The notes under the pieces are model-generated. The model worked only from the letters and a program-made list of their open reading frames with translations. It was not told where the DNA came from and did not search any database. Positions 1 to 8,800 of a stretch of DNA of 64,000 bases are shown piece after piece. The stretch is from positions 1-64,000 of the forward strand of contig CAJYLQ010000013.1 of NCBI GenBank assembly GCA_913775975.1. The letters are read 5' to 3'. Every line of letters starts with the position of its first letter. Positions within the stretch are counted from its first letter, which is position 1. A program made the position numbers and the translations under genes. The DNA comes from an uncultured Sphingomonas sp. (GTDB lineage Bacteria; Pseudomonadota; Alphaproteobacteria; Sphingomonadales; Sphingomonadaceae).

Positions 1-201
1 ATCTTGGCGGAGAAATGGTAGATCGCCATGGCGGCGAACCATTTACACCAAACAAGCGACGTCGGCACGACGTATAAGCGCGCCCTTCGAAGATTTCATC
101 TGTCTCGGGACGCGGTTGTCCCAAGTCATCCCGGCGCATTGCTGCTGATCGAACACCCCGATAACTGGGTCACCGTTGCTCCACAATGGAAGGATGATCG
201 C

Positions 202-525
202 ATGCGCAAACCTCGTGACTATGACGCTGAGCTGAAAGCGCTCGATGACAAGGCCAGACAGCTGAAGGCCCGCAAGCGCGAACACCTGGGCGAGCTGGTC
301 ATCGCGACCGGCGCCGATGCGCTGCCGATCGAGCAACTGACAGGGGCGCTACTGCTGGCGGTGGAATCGACAGACGAGCGCGGAAGGGAGGCGCAGCAGA
401 CGCGCGGGGCGGCATTCTTTCGCGCGAAATCCGGTTCACGCGAAGGGGCTCGCCGTGACGATAGGGGCAACACGTCGGACGGCGGCTCTGCGAGCCCGGC
501 TCCAGCTGCGCCGGGCGCGGCATAA
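202..525 (+). CDS. traC: TraC-like conjugal transfer accessory protein
   Basis: A 107-residue protein starting MRKPRDYDAELKAL, with a charged helical N-terminal half (residues 1-35) followed by LGELVIATGADAL. This pattern resembles the small TraC/TraD accessory proteins of Ti-type and sphingomonad conjugation systems, which sit beside the relaxase gene and are thought to help the relaxosome. The frame stays open upstream to 28, but ATG 202 is chosen because GGAAGG lies 7 nt before it and the conserved part begins there. The C-terminus is low complexity and overlaps the next gene by 71 bp in another frame. A relaxase gene would be expected to the left, outside the window. The family call is by pattern only. 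Confidence 0.6.
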   Translation: MRKPRDYDAELKALDDKARQLKARKREHLGELVIATGADALPIEQLTGALLLAVESTDERGREAQQTRGAAFFRAKSGSREGARRDDRGNTSDGGSASPAPAAPGAA

Positions 526-757
526 TACGCGCGACTGGCAAGTAATGCGCCGCGAACGCACGCGCCAGCTGATCGAGCTGGGCGGCCTTGTCGCAAAGGC
601 CGGTCTTATCGACCTGACCGACGACGACCGCGCGCTGATCTATGGCGCGCTCGTCGACGTGGCGAGCAGGCTGCGCGGCGAGGATAGCGACCGCTACCGG
701 CTGATCTGGACGCGGCGGGGGCGGCGTGCCTTTGCTGATGACGCGAGCGCAGGCTGA
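455..757 (+). CDS. traD: TraD-like conjugal transfer protein
   Basis: A 100-residue protein whose core (residues 33-65: RRERTRQLIELGGLVAKAGL, then DLTDDDRALIYGALVDVA) matches the small TraD proteins encoded next to TraC in Ti-like conjugation modules (not the F-type coupling protein of the same name). The role is relaxosome-associated and otherwise poorly defined. The start is GTG 455, supported by GAAGGGG 7 nt upstream; it overlaps the end of the traC-like gene, suggesting translational coupling. An alternative start is ATG 545 at the conserved core. The two genes together mark the left end of the window as conjugative-element DNA. Confidence 0.65.
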   Translation: MTIGATRRTAALRARLQLRRARHNTRDWQVMRRERTRQLIELGGLVAKAGLIDLTDDDRALIYGALVDVASRLRGEDSDRYRLIWTRRGRRAFADDASAG

Positions 758-763
758 CGGAGG

Positions 764-1663
764 TCAGGCCTGCGCGAGCCGCTTTTCGCAGGCCTCTTTG
801 ACGATCTGCTGGAGCAACTCGACACGTTCAGCGAGCCATTCGAGTTCGGCCGGCGTCACCTTGTAATGGGCTGAGTAGCGCGCGTTGACATAGGCCTGGC
901 GCAGCAGCTCGAAACAGCGCTGCGCGAACCTGGTGTCGCGCGGCCAGACGGCGATGAGCTCATGCACGAGCGGTTCGGCCTGGCTGCGCAGGAAGTTCAG
1001 CTTGTGCGACTTCGGACTGTACAGCGTCAGGGTCAACAGCAGGCAGTGGTAAAAGCGCTCGGTAGCCTGATGCAGCAAAAAAGCCGCGTCACGGGGTTTG
1101 TTCTCACGAATGTAAAAGCGGGCGCCCAACAACGCGCTGCCGCCCTGCTCATACCAATAATTAAAATGCTTCTGTGCTTCCGCCCGAGCGGCTTTCGGTT
1201 CGAGCGGCTGGGGCGTGACGAAGGGAAAATCCTCGACCTCATACAGGGCGATGCCCTGCTCGATCGCGTCGATGAAGAACGGCCGGCCCTGCGTCAGCTG
1301 GTTGTTTACGTCGGCGAGGCTGTGGACGATGAAGCTGACCGGCGCACTGATGCGCTTCGATATCGTCACCTCACGGGCGAACTGGTCGTCAGCCTTGGCC
1401 CAGAACTCGCCCGGCTCGGTCAGCCGCTCGTCGCTGACGACGACGAGGATGTCATAGTCGGACTGGTAGCCGCCAATCGGATCATCGACCCAGTCGCCGC
1501 GCGCGTAGGATCCGTAGAGGATGACCTTGAGGATGCGGCCCTGCCGACGCCATTTCTGCGTCGACAGCGACGTTGCCTGCTCGAATTCGGCGAACAGCAC
1601 TTCCACGATCCGGTCGAGATCGCGGCGCTTCTTGTCCGGCAGATGAGCAACGTCGTCGCGCAT
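764..1663 (-). CDS. Fused MNT nucleotidyltransferase-HEPN protein
   Basis: A 299-residue protein with two domains that usually come as separate toxin-antitoxin partners. Residues 40-100 are a minimal nucleotidyltransferase: GSYARGDW at 51-58 and SDYDILVV with the two metal-binding aspartates D69 and D71. Residues about 160-295 form an all-helical HEPN domain with the motif ARYSAHY (R262, H266), a short variant of the Rx4-6H nuclease motif. In separate MNT-HEPN pairs the MNT protein modifies and silences the HEPN RNase. Here one chain carries both, so it may regulate itself. AGGAA lies 7 nt before the ATG. It lies among mobile-element genes, consistent with defence or element maintenance. The domain calls are firm; the function is inferred. 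Confidence 0.75.
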   Translation of the reverse strand: MRDDVAHLPDKKRRDLDRIVEVLFAEFEQATSLSTQKWRRQGRILKVILYGSYARGDWVDDPIGGYQSDYDILVVVSDERLTEPGEFWAKADDQFAREVTISKRISAPVSFIVHSLADVNNQLTQGRPFFIDAIEQGIALYEVEDFPFVTPQPLEPKAARAEAQKHFNYWYEQGGSALLGARFYIRENKPRDAAFLLHQATERFYHCLLLTLTLYSPKSHKLNFLRSQAEPLVHELIAVWPRDTRFAQRCFELLRQAYVNARYSAHYKVTPAELEWLAERVELLQQIVKEACEKRLAQA

Positions 1664-1731
1664 GATGCTATTCCTAGCGAACCGTTACGGATGCGTACAT
1701 CCTTTGTACTCGATTGATGCCGGCGCTCGCC

Positions 1732-1941
1732 TCAAGGCGAGGCAGCATCCTCTGCTTCGATGAGGGCGACGAGGACGCACACGATGACCTGTTCGACGTC
1801 GTTTGCCGTGCAGCCATGGCGGCGCGCCGCTTCGTCGTAATCCAGTCCGTCGATCCGCACGCTGGCGAAGATCGCACGGTCATGCAGCGGCAGTGCGTTC
1901 CAGGCGCGCAAGCGCGCCTGGACGTGGTGATCGCGCGTCAT
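1732..1941 (-). CDS. Small sigma-70 region 4-like helix-turn-helix protein
   Basis: A 69-residue protein. LPLHDRAIFASVRIDGLDYD followed by EAARRHGCTANDVEQVI has the layout of sigma-factor region 4: a first helix, then a helix-turn-helix with 'A..HG...DVE'. No region 2 is present, so it is not a complete sigma factor. Its ATG overlaps the TGA of the upstream ArdC gene by 4 bp (1938-1941), so the two are surely co-translated. Small proteins of this kind accompany antirestriction genes in sphingomonad mobile elements. A DNA-binding or regulatory role is likely but not shown. Confidence 0.6.
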   Translation of the reverse strand: MTRDHHVQARLRAWNALPLHDRAIFASVRIDGLDYDEAARRHGCTANDVEQVIVCVLVALIEAEDAASP

Positions 1942-2840
1942 GACGGCTGCCCCTCATCCGCGGCAAAGCCGAGTAGATAATCCGCCGCCTTGCTGGCCGC
2001 GCTCGCAGCCCGAAAGATCGCCTTGTCGTCGTGCCGCAGCACCTCGAGCCACGAGCCGACATAATCGGCATGCCGCACCTTTGGCTTGATCGACAGCGAC
2101 GCACAGGCAAAGGCGCTTGCCATCTCGGCGACAAGCTCTTCGCGGGCATAATTGGCGCTACCGAATGCGCCGCTCTGGTCGCGGTTCAAGCGCGTCGGGT
2201 GCCCGGTCCAATGACCAAGCTCGTGGAGCGCGGTGCGGTACCAGTTGACCGGCTCATGAAAGGTCGCAACCGGTGGCACCGCGACATAGTCGGCCGCTGG
2301 ATGGTAATAGGCGCGGTCTCCGCCGATCCGCACATCCGCGCCGCTCGCCTCGATAAGGCCTGCGACCTCGGGCAGGATCTCGATCTCGGGCCGAACCTCT
2401 GCTGCTTGCGTCAACGTCTCGGGCAGGCCTTCGCACTGGTCGATGTTGAAGACCGTGAAGCGCTTGAGGAAGGCAATTGTGCGCGCCTCCTGCTTGTCGT
2501 CGTGCGCGCTGTCATCCTTGCCCTTTGGCCTGAAGCGATCGGCATAGCAGACGGTGGTGCCACGCTCTCCTTTGCGGACATTACCGCCCGCCGCTTGAGC
2601 CTGGCGGTAAGTCAGCCAGCGCTGCAAGCTGTAACCACCCTCGATGACCCTGGCCCACAGGATCAGCACGTTGATCCCGGAATAGCGCCGCCCGGCCACC
2701 CCGTTCGCCGGCATGGTGCAGGCACAGGCTGCGCTATCCCAGGGCTGCACCCAGGGCAGCCGCCCTTCCTCCAGCTCGGCAATCACACGGGCCGTCACCT
2801 CGGCGTAGAGGGTCTGACGTTGGTCGATGGTCCTCGACAT
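1938..2840 (-). CDS. ardC: ArdC-family antirestriction protein
   Basis: A 300-residue protein with the ArdC layout: an N-terminal ssDNA-binding-like domain (residues 1-130, including LPWVQPWD and GRRYSGINVLILWA) and a C-terminal zinc metallopeptidase-like domain with HELGH at 206-210 and a downstream glutamate in YAREELVAEMA as probable third ligand. ArdC proteins enter recipients with conjugating DNA and protect it from restriction. The frame is open to 2954, but ATG 2840 is chosen: GAAGGAGT lies about 7 nt upstream and the homologous part begins MSRTIDQRQTLY. It is followed without a gap by the sigma-like gene. Three tandem palindromes lie 190-260 bp upstream. Confidence 0.85.
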   Translation of the reverse strand: MSRTIDQRQTLYAEVTARVIAELEEGRLPWVQPWDSAACACTMPANGVAGRRYSGINVLILWARVIEGGYSLQRWLTYRQAQAAGGNVRKGERGTTVCYADRFRPKGKDDSAHDDKQEARTIAFLKRFTVFNIDQCEGLPETLTQAAEVRPEIEILPEVAGLIEASGADVRIGGDRAYYHPAADYVAVPPVATFHEPVNWYRTALHELGHWTGHPTRLNRDQSGAFGSANYAREELVAEMASAFACASLSIKPKVRHADYVGSWLEVLRHDDKAIFRAASAASKAADYLLGFAADEGQPS

Positions 2841-3316
2841 GATCCTCACTCCTTCAAAACCACCGCAGCCCGGCCGGAAAGGCGGGGGTGGGCGGCAGGA
2901 GCGGACCGACAGTCCCGCCAGATGAGGCGGGCTGCACCCAACGGGCCGAAACATCGTGGAGGACCGGCGCAGCCGGTTGCAGCACGCCGCGGCGGCACTA
3001 CAGGGCCGTGACGCCCACCCCCGCCAGACGCGCCCGGCGCGTCACACCAGCGTGGGGGCACCCCACGCTGTCCGCTGACGGTGCGAAGGCCGCACCGTCA
3101 CCCGTCAGGGATCGCAACCCGCACGGGCCGAGACGGGACGGCTCGGCGCCGCGCCAGCGGCGTAGAGCCCGGCCCTGCGGCATCGCAGGAGACGGCATCA
3201 CTCTGCTGTCTGGATGTCCCTAGAAAGCGCTGTCCTGACCTCAGTCAGGCCCTACTATCCGTCAGGCAAAAGCAGGACCTTGGCGGTTCTCATCCCAAGA
3301 GCCGCGAGGCAATGCC
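2841..3316. other. Intergenic region between ardC and alpA
   Basis: A 476-bp, very GC-rich stretch between divergently transcribed ardC and the AlpA-like gene. No convincing coding frame is seen. It holds three adjacent perfect palindromes (3027-3100) and a weaker one, CTGAC-CTCA-GTCAG, at 3235-3248. Promoters for both flanking genes must lie here; no clear consensus boxes were identified. Confidence 0.6.
3027..3100. repeat. Three tandem perfect hairpin palindromes
   Basis: GACGCGC-CCG-GCGCGTC at 3027-3043, CAGCGTGGGG-GCA-CCCCACGCTG arms at 3048-3057 and 3061-3070, and TGACGGTGCG / CGCACCGTCA arms at 3076-3085 and 3091-3100. All three stems are perfect (7, 10 and 10 bp), with loops of 3, 3 and 5 nt, within 74 bp. 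None is followed by a T-run, so they are not ordinary terminators. Confidence 0.8.
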
Positions 3317-3529
3317 ATGTCCACCAGCCCCGACCGTATCCTGCGCCTGAGAGCCGTCCTCGACCAGACCGGGCTTTGCCGCTCAACCCTCTATCGCAAG
3401 ATGGCCAACGGCACCTTTCCGAAGAACATCCAGCTCACCACCCGGTGTGTCGGCTGGCGCGCCTCGACCGTCGAGGAATGGCTACGCAATCCGATGTTCT
3501 ACCACGTCGATGATCATCCTGCGGGATGA
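3317..3529 (+). CDS. AlpA-family phage/element transcriptional regulator
   Basis: A 70-residue protein. RILRLRAVLDQTGLCRSTLY, then RKMANGTFPKNIQLTTRCVGW and EEWL, is the winged helix-turn-helix signature of AlpA (excisionase-like) regulators: recognition helix 'T(G)LCRSTLYRKM', wing 'FP..IQL..R.VGW', and a C-terminal E-W-L helix. AlpA-type proteins control integrase or excision genes of prophages and integrative elements. No integrase is encoded beside it here, so the element may be a remnant or may continue to the left of the window. There is no strong Shine-Dalgarno before the ATG. Confidence 0.8.
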   Translation: MSTSPDRILRLRAVLDQTGLCRSTLYRKMANGTFPKNIQLTTRCVGWRASTVEEWLRNPMFYHVDDHPAG

Positions 3530-3977
3530 CGGCTGCCAACCTGCCAGAGCCGATGGCGGATTTATAAAAATGATAAATGCAAACCATCCACATTGGACAG
3601 AGCTAGTTAAACTAGACAGCTGTGGTGGGCCGAGCCGACAAAATCCCACGTTCGTTTAGCTTGGTGAGCTGGCAATCCTTGAATGCGTAAGCCGCCGGGA
3701 TATGTACGGCTGCAGTGTCCATGAGCGCCAGACGAGCACAACTTCATTAGCGAAACCGATGCGCATGCCACCAAGTCGGGCATCCATACCATGTACGGCA
3801 TGCTTTTCGCGACCGAGATTTGAATTCGAGACGTCATACGGTCGCGCTTACGGCCAAACAGGCGCAAGTACCGGAGTGACCAAAATGGCGCATAGTCAAT
3901 GATTTGCTAAGGATTTATGCCTCATTCGGGCTCGTTCCCGTCGAGCATTCCGCCGCCAGGGCATTAAGAAGTTCAGT
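3530..3977. other. Gene-free stretch at the possible right edge of the mobile segment
   Basis: About 450 bp, less GC-rich than its surroundings. Only short frames with no recognisable protein pattern are present, some of which could be decayed coding sequence. A perfect 6-bp palindrome with a 1-nt spacer (CTAGTT-A-AACTAG) lies at 3603-3615. No tRNA gene or attachment-site-like direct repeat was found, so an element boundary here is only a suggestion. Confidence 0.4.
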
Positions 3978-5786
3978 ATGCTCGAAGGCTCCACATACGA
4001 AACCCATATCGACGATGCGCGGGCAGCGGCTATTGCCGATTATGCAATGGGCGATTCCGAGGCCGAAGCCGAATTCGATCACATCGTCGTGTTGACGAGG
4101 GAGCTGTTCCAGGTTTCCGCCGCCATGGTGTCGATCGTGACCCGCGACGTGGTCCACTTCAAGGCGCGCACGGGGCTCGACGTCTGCTCAGCCCCGACGG
4201 ACGTGGCTTTCTGCGCCCATGCGCTCGATCATGAGGGTCCGTTCGTGATCGCGGACGCGGCCCTGGATCCGGCCTTCATGAACAATCCGCTCGTTATCGA
4301 TGGCCCCCGCCTGCGGTTCTATGCCGGCGTACCGCTTCGGGTCGCGTCTGGACAGGTGATCGGCACGCTCTGCGTGGTCGACGAGACGCCTCGCCTCTTC
4401 AGCGAGCGCGATCGGCACCTGCTCGAATGCCTTGGTCAGGTCGTCGTCGATCGCATCGAAGTGCGGCGCCAGGAGCGCGAACTTGCCCACCTTGCCCATT
4501 ACGATCCGCTGACCGGGCTGCCAAATCGGACGCTCCTTCACGAACGTGCCAGCGGCATCCTCAGCACGCAGCGGCCAATGGCCGTCCTCCTGTTCGACCT
4601 CGACGGCTTCAAGGACGTCAACGACGTGTTCGGCCATGCGATGGGCGACGCGTTGCTGTCGGCCATTGGCTACAGGCTATCGGCGCGGCTGGAGGATGGG
4701 CAGACCTTGGCGCGCCTGGGGGGCGACGAGTTCGTCGTGATCGCGTCAGACGTCGCGGACCCGCGTACCGCCTTGATCATTGCGGAACGCCTGCGATCCG
4801 ACTTCGACGAAGGCTTTATCGTGGATGACCAGGAGTTGCGGGTCGACACCTGCATTGGAGTCGCCATCTCGCCGTATCATGGCGACCAGATCGATCGGCT
4901 CATCTGTCATGCCGACCTCGCTCTCTACCGCGCCAAGGAGCGCGGCGCCGGCTCCATCGCCTTCTACGAGCCGCACCTGCGTCATCAGGTCGAAGACCGA
5001 CAGCACATCCAGCATCAGCTTCGCGAAGCCTTCGAGCGTGGCGAGTTCGAAGTCCATTATCAGCCACAGGTGCGCCTGTCCGACGAAACCGTGGTGGGCG
5101 CCGAGGCGCTTCTCCGCTGGCGGCATCCCGAACATGGCCTTCTGACCCCGGATCGTTTCCTGCCCATCCTCGAACTGATGCCGCTTGCCGCTGCCGTTGG
5201 AGCCTGGGTGCTGGACGAGGCCATCGCGCAGGCAGCCGCCTGGGCGGCCGCAGGCATACCGCTACGCGTCGGCATAAATCTCTTTGCCTCGCAGTTCCGT
5301 TCGACCTCCCTCGCCGAAAAGGTGGCGAAGACGTTGCAGAGGCACGGCGTGGCGGCCGACCGGATCGAACTCGAACTGACCGAGAACATCGCGGTCAGGA
5401 ATACACGCGCCGTGGTGGAAACGCTGACCGCGTTGCGAGCATTGGGCGTCGGGATCGCACTCGACGATTTCGGTACCGGCTTTGCTTCGCTCAGCGTGCT
5501 GCGGGACTTTCCGATCACCAGGCTCAAGGTGGACCGCAGCTTCGTCGCCGACATCGCCGTGGGGTCTGATCAGTCCGCCGTGGTGGACAGCATCCTGACG
5601 TTGGGACGCGCCTTCGGCGTGGAAGTCATCGCCGAGGGGATCGAGACGATCGTGCAGGCCCGGTGGCTGCGCGCGAAGGGCTGCCACGAAGGGCAAGGAT
5701 GGCACTATGGCTACCCGGTCCTCCCGACGGAGATTGAGGCCATCGTCTCGGCTGCAAAGGGTCACGCCGCACGCTGGTCGGCGTGA
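3978..5786 (+). CDS. GAF-GGDEF-EAL cyclic-di-GMP signalling protein
   Basis: A 602-residue soluble protein. Residues about 25-160 are a GAF sensor domain. Residues 165-335 are a diguanylate cyclase domain with intact GGDEF at 248-252 but no RxxD product-inhibition site at the usual place. Residues 345-595 are an EAL phosphodiesterase domain with EAL at 376-378 and, further on, ELELTEN, DDFGTG, LKVDRSF, EVIAEGIET and the late glutamine in CHEGQGWHYGYP. All the usual EAL catalytic motifs are therefore present. It could both make and degrade c-di-GMP; net activity cannot be read from sequence. There is no membrane segment, so the input is cytoplasmic. The HK downstream is convergent. Confidence 0.92.
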   Translation: MLEGSTYETHIDDARAAAIADYAMGDSEAEAEFDHIVVLTRELFQVSAAMVSIVTRDVVHFKARTGLDVCSAPTDVAFCAHALDHEGPFVIADAALDPAFMNNPLVIDGPRLRFYAGVPLRVASGQVIGTLCVVDETPRLFSERDRHLLECLGQVVVDRIEVRRQERELAHLAHYDPLTGLPNRTLLHERASGILSTQRPMAVLLFDLDGFKDVNDVFGHAMGDALLSAIGYRLSARLEDGQTLARLGGDEFVVIASDVADPRTALIIAERLRSDFDEGFIVDDQELRVDTCIGVAISPYHGDQIDRLICHADLALYRAKERGAGSIAFYEPHLRHQVEDRQHIQHQLREAFERGEFEVHYQPQVRLSDETVVGAEALLRWRHPEHGLLTPDRFLPILELMPLAAAVGAWVLDEAIAQAAAWAAAGIPLRVGINLFASQFRSTSLAEKVAKTLQRHGVAADRIELELTENIAVRNTRAVVETLTALRALGVGIALDDFGTGFASLSVLRDFPITRLKVDRSFVADIAVGSDQSAVVDSILTLGRAFGVEVIAEGIETIVQARWLRAKGCHEGQGWHYGYPVLPTEIEAIVSAAKGHAARWSA

Positions 5787-5821
5787 TCCTCGTTGCTTGC
5801 AGGCAGCAGGAGGCACAAATT

Positions 5822-5840
5822 ACGGCAATCCTACTGCCGT
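5822..5840. terminator. Weak hairpin between convergent genes
   Basis: ACGGCA / TGCCGT arms (6 bp, perfect) with a 7-nt loop, between the stops of the c-di-GMP gene (5786) and the convergent kinase (5882). There is no real T-run, so it is only a possible weak bidirectional terminator. Confidence 0.25.
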
Positions 5841-5881
5841 CTTGATCGGGGCGAACCACCGTCTTGACCAGCAAGGACCGG

Positions 5882-8800
5882 TCAACCGTCGGTTAGAACG
5901 GACCGATTTTCCTTCATGTCCAAAGCGCGAGCGAGGGCGCGTGCGTCATAGGGCTTGGCCAGCACGACGCAGTTTTCCTCCTTCGCCACCGCACCTGGGT
6001 CACCGGTCGCGAACACCACCAGCGCATCAGGCCGTAGCGCCCGCGCCTTGGCGGCCAGTTCCTGTCCCGAGGCACCAGGAAGATTGAGATCGGTGACCAG
6101 CACGTCGACCGGCGTCGTCTGAAGCGCCGTCAGCGCCTCCTCCGCACTGGCGGCCTCGACAACCACGAAACCCGCCTCCTCCAGCATTTCGCCCGTGTTC
6201 ATCCGGATCAGGTCGTCGTCCTCGACGAGCAGTGCTGTCCGTCGGATCGTCGCACTGGGGGCGATCGGGGCTGCACAGACGAATTCCACCTCGGGAACCT
6301 CAGGCGTCGGTGCCGACACCTGACGGCGCTGCTGTTGGTTGGCCAGCACGTGGCGGAACTTCCGAGCAAGGGCATCGCGTGTATACGGCTTCGACAGCAA
6401 CTCGACGCCCTTGTCGAGACGACCGCCATGAACGATCGAGTTTTCGGTGTATCCGCTGGTGAACAGCACGGCGATGTTGGGTAGCCGCTCGCGGGCCTTG
6501 CGGGCCAGTTCGGGGCTCTTGAGCGTGCCGGGCATCACCACGTCGGTAAAGAGCATGTCGATCGCCACGCCGCTTTCGACCACCGCCAGTGCGCTGGTCG
6601 CATCGGGCGCCTTCAGGACGCGGTAGCCCAGATCGGTCAGCATCTCGACGACGGTCGTGCGCACTTCCTCGTCGTCCTCGACGACGAGGACCGTCTCCGT
6701 TCCGCCCGTGATCGGTCCCGTATCGACTAGGACCTCGACATCTTCCGATTCCGTGGCACGCGGCAGATACAGCCGGATCGTGGTGCCTTCGCCGACCTCA
6801 GAGTAGATCTTTACGTGACCGCCGGACTGCTTGACGAAGCCGTAGACCATGGAGAGGCCAAGCCCCGACCCCTTGCCCTCGGCCTTGGTCGAGAAGAAGG
6901 GCTCGAACACCTTGGCGACGATCTCGGGCGACATGCCCGAACCGGTGTCGGTCACCGCCAGCATGACGTACTGACCAGGCGTGACTTCTTCGTGCGCACG
7001 GGCATAGGCGTCGTCGAGATGGGCGTTGGCGAGCTCGATGGTCAGCTTGCCGCGCCCCTCCATCGCGTCGCGCGCATTGATGGCAAGGTTGAGCAGCGCA
7101 TTCTCGATCTGGTTGGGATCGATGAAGGTGTTCCAAAGACCGCCGGAGAAGACAGTCTCGACCTCGATCGCCTCGCCGATCGCGCGGCGCAGGATGTCGT
7201 CCATTCCCTGCACGAAGCGGGTGACGTTCACGACCTTCGGCTCGAGCGCCTGACGGCGCCCGAAGGCGAGAAGCTGGGCGGCCAGTTTAGCGCCGCGCGA
7301 TACGCCTGCCATGGCGTTCGTCACACGCCGCTCGGCACGCTCGTTGCCCGCGACGTCCCGGGCCAGCAGTTGCAGATTGCCGCCAACCACCTGCAGCAGA
7401 TTGTTGAAGTCGTGCGCAACGCCGCCCGTCAGCTTGCCGACCGTCTCCATCTTCTGCGCCTGTGCCAGCTTGGCTTCGGCCTGACGCCGTTCGCCGATCT
7501 CGGCGATGACGCGGCTTTCCAGCGTCTCGTTCAGCTGACGCAGCTGGTCCTCGGCACGTTCGCGGTGGCGCACCTGGCGTGACAGGTTATCCGCGTGTTC
7601 ACGCAGCGCCATTTCGGCCGCGCGCTGATGCGAGATGTCGGTGTGAACACCGACCCATTCGGTGATTTCGCCCGCGTCGTTCAGGATAGGGAGCGCACGA
7701 ATGGCAAAGGTCCGCCATTCGCCGTCATGGCGACGGACGCGGTGTTCATGGACGAACATGCTGCGCGAGGCGACCGACTCGTTCCAGGCCATAACGCTGC
7801 CAGCAGCATCGTCGGGGTGGACCGCCGAGGACCAGCCGAAGCCTTGATATTCGGCGATGCTCTGGCCGGTGAGCGCAGCCCAGCCTGGCTGTTCCCCGAG
7901 CATCCGCCCATCCGCGCTGTTGGTCCACAGGACGCCGTGCACTGCCTCCATAGCGGTACGGAAACGGCTGTTGCTCGCCTTGATCTGCGCTTCCCGTTCG
8001 GCTCGTTCTCCGACGTCGATGCCCAGGATGTAGACGCCGTGTGTGATGCCATCATCGTCGACATGGGGCACGTAGCGGATCTCGGTCTGGCGGGGGCCTA
8101 GCTCGCGATGCTGGAGCACCGTCTCCGCCACGATTGAAGCCCCTGCGAGCGAGGCATCGAGGTCTGCACGACGATTGCCATAGGCGACGTCGCCGATCAC
8201 GTCTCGCACATGCCTGCCGACCATGGCGTCGGGCGCTATGCCGAACCAGGTCTGATAGTCGGCATTGGCGAAGCGGTAGACATGATCCCGATCGACATAG
8301 GAAACGAGCATCGGCACGGCGTCAGTAATCCGACGCAGTTCCGCCTCGCTGGCCGCGACCTTCCGCTCGGCTGCGACGCGCGCGCTGTTGTCGATGATCG
8401 TGCACAAGACGCCACCCGGCTGGCCATCTGCATCGTAGACGGGCGTGTAGAACAGGCCGAGGAACAAAGTCTGTGGGCCATCGGAGCGCTGAAAGACGAT
8501 GGGCTGGTCGAGATGGGACTGAGCTTCACCCTTCAGGACGGCAGCAAGCACCGGACCATTCCAGTCCCAGACCTCCGGAAATGCCTCGGCGACCGGCATC
8601 CCGAGCGCCAGCGGATGCCGGTCGCCTGCGATTTCCCGATATGCGTCATTGTAGAACATGACGTGGTCGGGGCCCCACATCAGAACTTTGGCGACCGGTG
8701 AATTGACCAGATTTGAAATCGTCGCACGCATCTCGTGCGACCATCCTTGCGGTGCCCCGAGTGAAGTCCGGCTCCAATCCCGATGGCGAATGAGTGCGCC

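Noticed and set aside
962..1717. 251-codon plus-strand frame opposite the MNT-HEPN gene
   Set aside because: No family pattern, while the minus strand shows both active-site motifs.
2031..3011. 326-codon plus-strand frame opposite ardC
   Set aside because: ArdC has a good ribosome-binding site and an intact HELGH; the antisense frame has neither.
3607..3867. 86-codon minus-strand frame after alpA
   Set aside because: No family pattern and no ribosome-binding site; the stretch could be decayed coding sequence but cannot be called a gene.
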